A stretch of 9,720 nucleotides of DNA from JAFGSZ01 sp964492185. Lineage in GTDB: Bacteria; Bacteroidota; Bacteroidia; Bacteroidales; UBA10428. Both the position numbers and the translations under genes were made by a program. How positions within the stretch are numbered: the first letter of the stretch is position 1; each line of letters starts with the position of its first letter. The stretch is taken from assembly GCA_964492185.1 (NCBI GenBank), contig CAZBJH010000123.1, forward strand, positions 1-9,720, given 5' to 3'. Positions 6,078-9,720 of the stretch are shown here, one piece after another. The notes beneath the pieces are model-generated. The model searched no databases, was not told the origin of the DNA, and saw nothing but the letters and a program-made list of their open reading frames with translations.

Positions 6078-6085
6078 TACCTTTG
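6078..6085 (+). promoter_or_regulatory. Bacteroidota -7 element upstream of the S41 protease
   Basis: TACCTTTG followed by C matches TAnnTTTG exactly, in a form common in this phylum. The nearest upstream TTTG (6041-6044) is 33 bp away, too far for the usual -33 box, so the match is partial. If used, the transcript would carry a leader of about 240 nt containing the mini-ORFs and hairpins at 6111-6224. Confidence 0.45.
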
Positions 6086-6110
6086 CCGTTGGGTTTTTAA
6101 ATTAAAACGA

Positions 6111-6189
6111 ATGAAACCCTCACCATTAAGAGAGTTTAAAATATGAAGTACAAAGACAAAAAGACATGAATATTTTTGTAACCAAGTGA
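6111..6189 (+). other. Three overlapping mini-ORFs in the protease leader
   Basis: Three short reading frames are linked by stop-start ATGA overlaps: MKPSPLREFKI (6111-6146), MKYKDKKT (6143-6169) and MNIFVTK (6166-6189). The last stop codon (6187-6189) falls in the loop of the hairpin at 6181-6194. None resembles a known leader peptide, and translation is unproven. In AT-rich DNA short frames arise by chance, but two consecutive ATGA junctions on the probable leader of one gene are less ordinary. Confidence 0.3.
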
Positions 6190-6224
6190 TTGGTGAGGCA
6201 ACAACCGATCCCGCGTAAGCGGGA
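6181..6224 (+). other. Two tandem hairpins with GNRA loops
   Basis: ACCAA-GTGA-TTGGT (6181-6194) and TCCCGC-GTAA-GCGGGA (6209-6224) are perfect stems of 5 and 6 bp with GUGA and GUAA loops, both GNRA tetraloops. The first competes with a longer-range pairing of CCTCACCA (6118-6125) with TGGTGAGG (6191-6198), which is 8 bp and perfect. No T-tract follows, so these are not terminators. They look like a structured leader or a fragment of a structured element. No known riboswitch class was recognised. Confidence 0.45.
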
Positions 6225-6332
6225 GAGCTCGTGAACACCATTTAAAATAAACAACAGGTGAACAAAAACCACCAACTTTGATTAAACGAAATAACAAATT
6301 AATTACTAATAACTTAAATAAAATATATTCTT

Positions 6333-8024
6333 GTGAAACGAAGAATAAGAGTAATAGTTTTTAGTGTTCTTGTACTGTGTGGGTCTTTATTGTTTATATC
6401 ATTTAGCGACAAGGATTTTCAGATCGCCAAGAACCTTGATATTTTTGTTACCCTTTTCAGGGAGCTTAATTTGTATTATGTTGATGATACTGATCCTGAA
6501 GAACTCATTGAATCAGGAATCGAAGGAATGCTTGGATCACTTGATCCTTATACAACTTTTATCCCTGAATCGGATATGGATGATTTCAAGTTCATGACTA
6601 CCGGACAATATGGAGGAATTGGCGCTTTGATAAGAAAAGCCGGTGAATATACGATGATATCGGAACCTTACGAGGGTTTCCCGGCGCATAAGTCAGGATT
6701 ACGTGCAGGTGATACCATTATTTCAATAAATGGTATTTCAACAAGGAAGATGGATATCAGCGATGTGAGTGAATTACTGAAAGGCACACCTAATACAAGC
6801 CTTGAGTTAAGTATACGGCGTATCGGATCGGAAAAGGCTAAAGATATCGAAATAGTTCGGGAGCGTATCAGCATTAATAATGTTCCTTTTTATGGTATGC
6901 TTGATGAAGAGACAGGATATATAAGACTTTCGAATTTTACCAAGGATGCTGCCCGTGAAGTGAAAAAAGCCGTTATGGATTTAAAGGATCAAAATGCCCG
7001 GGCACTAATTCTGGATCTGCGAAGTAATCCGGGAGGCCTGCTTATGGAATCGGTGGGGGTTTCCAATTTATTTGTTAAAAAAGGTCAGGAGATAGTCAGT
7101 ACCAGGGGAAAGATTAAAAAAGACGATAATGTATACATAACGACTTCACAACCTGTTGATACAAATATTCCCCTTGTTGTTCTGGTTGACCGCCGGTCGG
7201 CATCGGCATCGGAAATTGTTGCAGGTGCCATGCAGGATCTTGATCGTGCAGTGATCATAGGAAGGCGTACATTCGGAAAGGGACTCGTACAAAGAACGCG
7301 CCCTTTAAGTTATAATACGCAGCTTAAGGTCACAACAGCAAAATATTATATCCCAAGCGGACGATGTATCCAGGCATTGGATTATACGCACAGAAATGAA
7401 GACGGAAGTGTGGGGTATATTCCGGATTCATTGATATCGGAATTCAAAACCCTTAACGGACGTACTGTATATGATGGCGGGGGTATACGGCCGGATATAA
7501 CTGTTGAAGAAGATAAGCCGGGTAATCTGACTATTAATTTATACGCGAACAATATGTTTTTTGATTATGCCACGGTGTATTCAGCAAGGCATGACTCAAT
7601 TCCTTCTCCTGAAAAATATACCGTGACAGATGCTTTATATGATGATTTTAAGGAATATATCTCGGATCAGGAGTTTGATTATACCACACGCAGTGATGAT
7701 AAGCTGGAAGAGCTGATTAAAATGGCAAGGCAGGAATCATACTACAGCCTGGCTGAAGAGGAGTTTGAGGCATTAAAGAAAAAGTTAACCCATGATCTGA
7801 GTAAAGACTTTGTTACTTTCCGTGATGAGATAACCTCTTTGCTTGCCGAAGAGATCGTGAGCCGCTATTATTATCAGAAAGGAAGGATCAGGGTCTCATT
7901 AAAGGATGACAAGCAAATGGATAAAGCAATGGAAGTCTTATATTCGGATGATTTATATAGAAATATACTATCAGGTAATTACGTGGATGAATCCGTGAAG
8001 ACTGCCTCACGATACGGAAGATAA
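6333..8024 (+). CDS. S41 C-terminal processing peptidase with PDZ domain
   Basis: This is a periplasmic Prc/CtpA-type serine protease that cleaves near the C-termini of envelope proteins. The 563-aa product starts with a signal or anchor sequence (KRRIRVIVFSVLVLCGSLLFISFS, to about 25). A helical segment follows, with GMLGSLDPYTTFIPE (65-79). A PDZ domain spans about 90-170 (GQYGGIGALI, SGLRAGDTIISINGIST). The protease domain includes GYIRLSNFT (195-203), ALILDLRSNPGGLL (224-237) and RRSASASEIVAGAMQDLDRA (287-306). The catalytic pair is S291 and K316 (FGKGLVQ), 25 residues apart as in Prc and D1P, with Q320 four residues later. A C-terminal region of about 170 charged, helical residues (395-563) is normal for Bacteroidota members. 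The GTG at 6333 is chosen because it directly precedes the signal sequence. Its leader is long and structured. It converges with the aminotransferase gene 67 bp away. Confidence 0.94.
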   Translation: MKRRIRVIVFSVLVLCGSLLFISFSDKDFQIAKNLDIFVTLFRELNLYYVDDTDPEELIESGIEGMLGSLDPYTTFIPESDMDDFKFMTTGQYGGIGALIRKAGEYTMISEPYEGFPAHKSGLRAGDTIISINGISTRKMDISDVSELLKGTPNTSLELSIRRIGSEKAKDIEIVRERISINNVPFYGMLDEETGYIRLSNFTKDAAREVKKAVMDLKDQNARALILDLRSNPGGLLMESVGVSNLFVKKGQEIVSTRGKIKKDDNVYITTSQPVDTNIPLVVLVDRRSASASEIVAGAMQDLDRAVIIGRRTFGKGLVQRTRPLSYNTQLKVTTAKYYIPSGRCIQALDYTHRNEDGSVGYIPDSLISEFKTLNGRTVYDGGGIRPDITVEEDKPGNLTINLYANNMFFDYATVYSARHDSIPSPEKYTVTDALYDDFKEYISDQEFDYTTRSDDKLEELIKMARQESYYSLAEEEFEALKKKLTHDLSKDFVTFRDEITSLLAEEIVSRYYYQKGRIRVSLKDDKQMDKAMEVLYSDDLYRNILSGNYVDESVKTASRYGR

Positions 8025-8066
8025 TGATCAGGGCTTCGGGTTAAAATGATCAGGGTTTTTATATAA
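8023..8066 (+). repeat. Imperfect 22-bp tandem duplication at the protease stop
   Basis: AATGATCAGGG occurs at 8023-8033 and again at 8045-8055 in consecutive 22-bp units, both ending in TAA (16 of 22 positions agree). The first unit overlaps the last bases of the S41 protease stop codon. It occupies most of the 67-bp gap between two convergent genes. No convincing terminator hairpin was found here for either strand. Confidence 0.5.
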
Positions 8067-8091
8067 TTAGGCGGGTTACAATGCTCCTTCT

Positions 8092-8925
8092 TTATTCCTT
8101 AAGGTGGATATAGGTTTGTATTAACTTATCATAAGCTTTTATCATTTTATCAGTAATACGCGTATGAGGATTAAAGTCCACATCATCGATCTGCCTTACG
8201 GGTAGTACCCTGGGTGAAGTACCGGTAATAAAACAACCTTCAAAACACCTGATTTCCCTGTAAGGTATTTCTTTTTCGATAAGGGGGATCTCTGATTCCC
8301 CGGCCAGCTGATAAATATATTTTCTTGTAATTCCCTCCAATACCTGGTGGGAAGGAGGAGTATACAGACTGAGACCTTTTGTGAAGAAAATATTTGCCCT
8401 GCTGGCTTCAGTGACCATTCCCCGTTTGTTGATCAGCAGGATCTCAAAAACATCATTATGCCCTGTTAATTCGTTTCGTAGCTTAATTATTTTCTTATTC
8501 AGTACTTTTGCATTTGGATTTTCTCTCTCAATGGTATAAGAGATCAGACGGCTCCCTTTTTCATAAAACATTGGTTCAGGATAGTGATGGCGGATATAAT
8601 ATAAATAGATCTGTGGCAATGATCCTGACCTTTTGTTGTTAAAACAAAAGACCAGCCTGGCATTTCCTTCAGTCAGCTTATTATGGTCACTCAGAATATT
8701 CAGTTGCCGGGAAATAACTTCCCGGTCTATTTTGTAATCAAATCCGGCCAGTGTTATAGATTGCTGTAAACGATCAAGGTGGTCTTCAATAAACAAAAAG
8801 ACCGAATCGATCACCCTGATTACATCATAAACAGGGATTCTGCAAGTAATTAAATCGTCGGAAAATAATTTACATGAAAGTATTTCACCATCCTTTAAAA
8901 AATAATCACCAATGCATTCTTTCAT
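8092..8925 (-). CDS. Class IV aminotransferase (ADC-lyase / BCAT / D-amino-acid type)
   Basis: This is a PLP enzyme of fold type IV, the family of branched-chain aminotransferase, D-amino-acid aminotransferase and aminodeoxychorismate lyase (PabC). The 277-aa product shows EDHLDRLQQSITLAG (47-61) of the small domain and ENPNAKVLNKK (135-145) with the probable PLP lysine K140. It also has VTEASRANIFF (171-181), where E173 should contact the pyridine nitrogen, LEGITRKYIYQLA (196-208) and FITGTSPRVLPVRQID (232-247). The motifs fix the fold, not the substrate: a PabC-like role in folate synthesis is possible, but no pab genes are nearby. The ATG at 8925 starts the protein at MKECIGDYFLKDG. An in-frame extension to 9036 would overlap the end of the TonB gene out of frame and was not used. 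It follows the TonB stop by 22 bp, so the two are probably co-transcribed. Confidence 0.88.
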   Translation of the reverse strand: MKECIGDYFLKDGEILSCKLFSDDLITCRIPVYDVIRVIDSVFLFIEDHLDRLQQSITLAGFDYKIDREVISRQLNILSDHNKLTEGNARLVFCFNNKRSGSLPQIYLYYIRHHYPEPMFYEKGSRLISYTIERENPNAKVLNKKIIKLRNELTGHNDVFEILLINKRGMVTEASRANIFFTKGLSLYTPPSHQVLEGITRKYIYQLAGESEIPLIEKEIPYREIRCFEGCFITGTSPRVLPVRQIDDVDFNPHTRITDKMIKAYDKLIQTYIHLKE

Positions 8926-8947
8926 TCTAATATGAGCTTGATAAGCG

Positions 8948-9652
8948 TTAGTATTGAGGGACGAAACTATAGATAATATAACCTTTTTGTTTTGCCGGTG
9001 CATCAAGATCAATATTAAACCGTGCACGGTATGCATAGCGTAATGCTACATCACGCAGGCAGGATGATACATTTTTAACTGAGGGGGCCACAGCGGCATT
9101 GATCACTCTGCCTTCCCTGTCAACAGTGATGTCAATGCGGACATCGCCTCCTCCCTCACATTTATATACCGGTACGGGTAGTTTTATGTCACGCCTGTTT
9201 TCGAGATAATAAGTAATATTGGTCGGGCCGGTATAATCTGAAGTCGCTGATTCATCAGTTTTTTCTTCTTCCTCCTGCATAACGGGATAGTCAGCATTAT
9301 CAGGATCTGATCCAAAATCAGGGTTCAGATCTTCAATGCCAAGCTCTTCTTTCAGTTGTTCCAGGTATTTTTCAGTGCTTATTTCCTCATCCAGTTCACG
9401 GGCGGCATTTACTGCAATGTTTCTGCGCATTTGGGCTGGCAGTTGTTGTTGAGTTTCGGCCAGCTCTTCAATTCTTTCACGAATGATCTCTTCAACATCA
9501 TACTCCTGTTCCTGGAAATCGATTACCATGAATTCTTTATGTTTTCTTTTGACATCGCCCAGTTTTAAGGATAAGAAGATGATCAGCAACACAAGATGGA
9601 AGATCAGTGTTCCAAGTATCCCGGTAATATTGTCACTTATTTTGTCTTTCAA
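8948..9652 (-). CDS. TonB-family energy transducer
   Basis: TonB proteins span the periplasm and pass proton-motive force from ExbB/ExbD to outer-membrane receptors such as SusC-type transporters. The 234-aa protein has a short cytoplasmic start, a single membrane helix at about 10-30 (TGILGTLIFHLVLLIIFLSL), and an acidic spacer at about 45-140 rich in Glu, Asp and Gln. The C-terminal TonB domain covers about 150-234: RDIKLPVPVYKCEGGGDVRI, ITVDREGRVINAAV, two cysteines (165, 198), and the ending KGYIIYSFVPQ. The Pro-Lys repeats of proteobacterial TonB are absent, as is common in Bacteroidota. The start must be the TTG at 9650-9652: an in-frame TAA lies four codons upstream, and the next methionine (42) is beyond the membrane helix. 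A repeat copy ends 16 bp upstream. ExbB/ExbD are not in the window. Confidence 0.9.
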   Translation of the reverse strand: MKDKISDNITGILGTLIFHLVLLIIFLSLKLGDVKRKHKEFMVIDFQEQEYDVEEIIRERIEELAETQQQLPAQMRRNIAVNAARELDEEISTEKYLEQLKEELGIEDLNPDFGSDPDNADYPVMQEEEEKTDESATSDYTGPTNITYYLENRRDIKLPVPVYKCEGGGDVRIDITVDREGRVINAAVAPSVKNVSSCLRDVALRYAYRARFNIDLDAPAKQKGYIIYSFVPQY

Positions 9653-9668
9653 ATTGTTTTCTTAGTTA

Positions 9669-9686
9669 GTGTCTGTCCATAAAGTC
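9669..9686 (-). repeat. Dispersed repeat, copy 3 (right edge)
   Basis: On the minus strand the block reads GACTTTATGGACAGACAC, matching 17 of 18 positions of 54-71. Beyond it, towards the window edge, lies GC-richer sequence (around GCCGCGTTACGC, 9693-9704) that may be the interior of a longer element. Relative to its flanking gene it has the same orientation as copy 1, with the ACAGACAC end facing the start codon. Only the terminal part is visible. Confidence 0.65.
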
Positions 9687-9720
9687 CCATTTGCCGCGTT
9701 ACGCTTGTCCGAAAATTGCT

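Noticed and set aside
6181..6224. tRNA, riboswitch or group II intron fragment
   Set aside because: No cloverleaf or T-loop, no conserved riboswitch core, and no domain V consensus could be recognised; only the two hairpins are supported.
8926..9036. N-terminal extension of the class IV aminotransferase to 9036
   Set aside because: It overlaps 89 bases of the conserved TonB C-terminus in another frame. The extra residues do not belong to the aminotransferase fold, which begins at the ATG at 8925.
1..9720. A defence system, phage, CRISPR array or complete insertion sequence
   Set aside because: All sizeable frames are housekeeping or envelope genes. No transposase, integrase, Cas protein, nuclease-toxin pair or regularly spaced repeat array was found.

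Overview
The window looks like the chromosome of a Bacteroidota bacterium, probably class Bacteroidia. The evidence is a Bacteroidota-type RecO without a zinc finger, HemD next to a DUF4271 membrane protein, and a TonB of the 'LPVPVYKCEGGG...GYIIYSFVPQ' kind. Start codons lack Shine-Dalgarno sequences, and several starts are preceded by the TAnnTTTG -7 element typical of this phylum. Base composition is AT-rich. Order and family cannot be fixed from the sequence.

Layout, left to right. (1) A short dispersed repeat (42-71) precedes recO (+). (2) Positions 794-1493 are eroded: a non-coding stretch with a perfect 13-nt palindrome, then a minus-strand AspT/YidE-type transporter remnant with a one-base frameshift that stops after its first membrane domain. 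A 66-aa zinc-ribbon ORF follows. (3) A four-gene minus-strand unit, dtd-deoC-DUF4271-hemD (5146 down to 1916), has a 1-nt dtd/deoC overlap, gaps of about 30 bp elsewhere, and a strong intrinsic terminator at 1827-1857. A second repeat copy lies between the terminator and hemD and contributes to the hemD stop codon. (4) From an intergenic region with facing promoters, a secreted or membrane-anchored HExxH protein runs on the plus strand, followed by an S41 C-terminal processing protease. The 305-bp gap between them holds a promoter-like motif, three overlapping mini-ORFs and two GNRA-loop hairpins. (5) Convergent to the protease is a minus-strand pair, a TonB-family energy transducer followed by a class IV aminotransferase. 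The TonB TTG start sits 16 bp from a third repeat copy at the right edge.

The genes are mostly housekeeping: recombinational repair, tRNA proofreading, deoxynucleoside catabolism, tetrapyrrole synthesis, envelope proteolysis and energy transduction. No phage, CRISPR, defence system or complete transposon is visible. The less ordinary material is the repeat family at gene-cluster boundaries, the decayed transporter, the two structured leaders (before the HExxH gene and before the S41 protease) and the HExxH protein itself.
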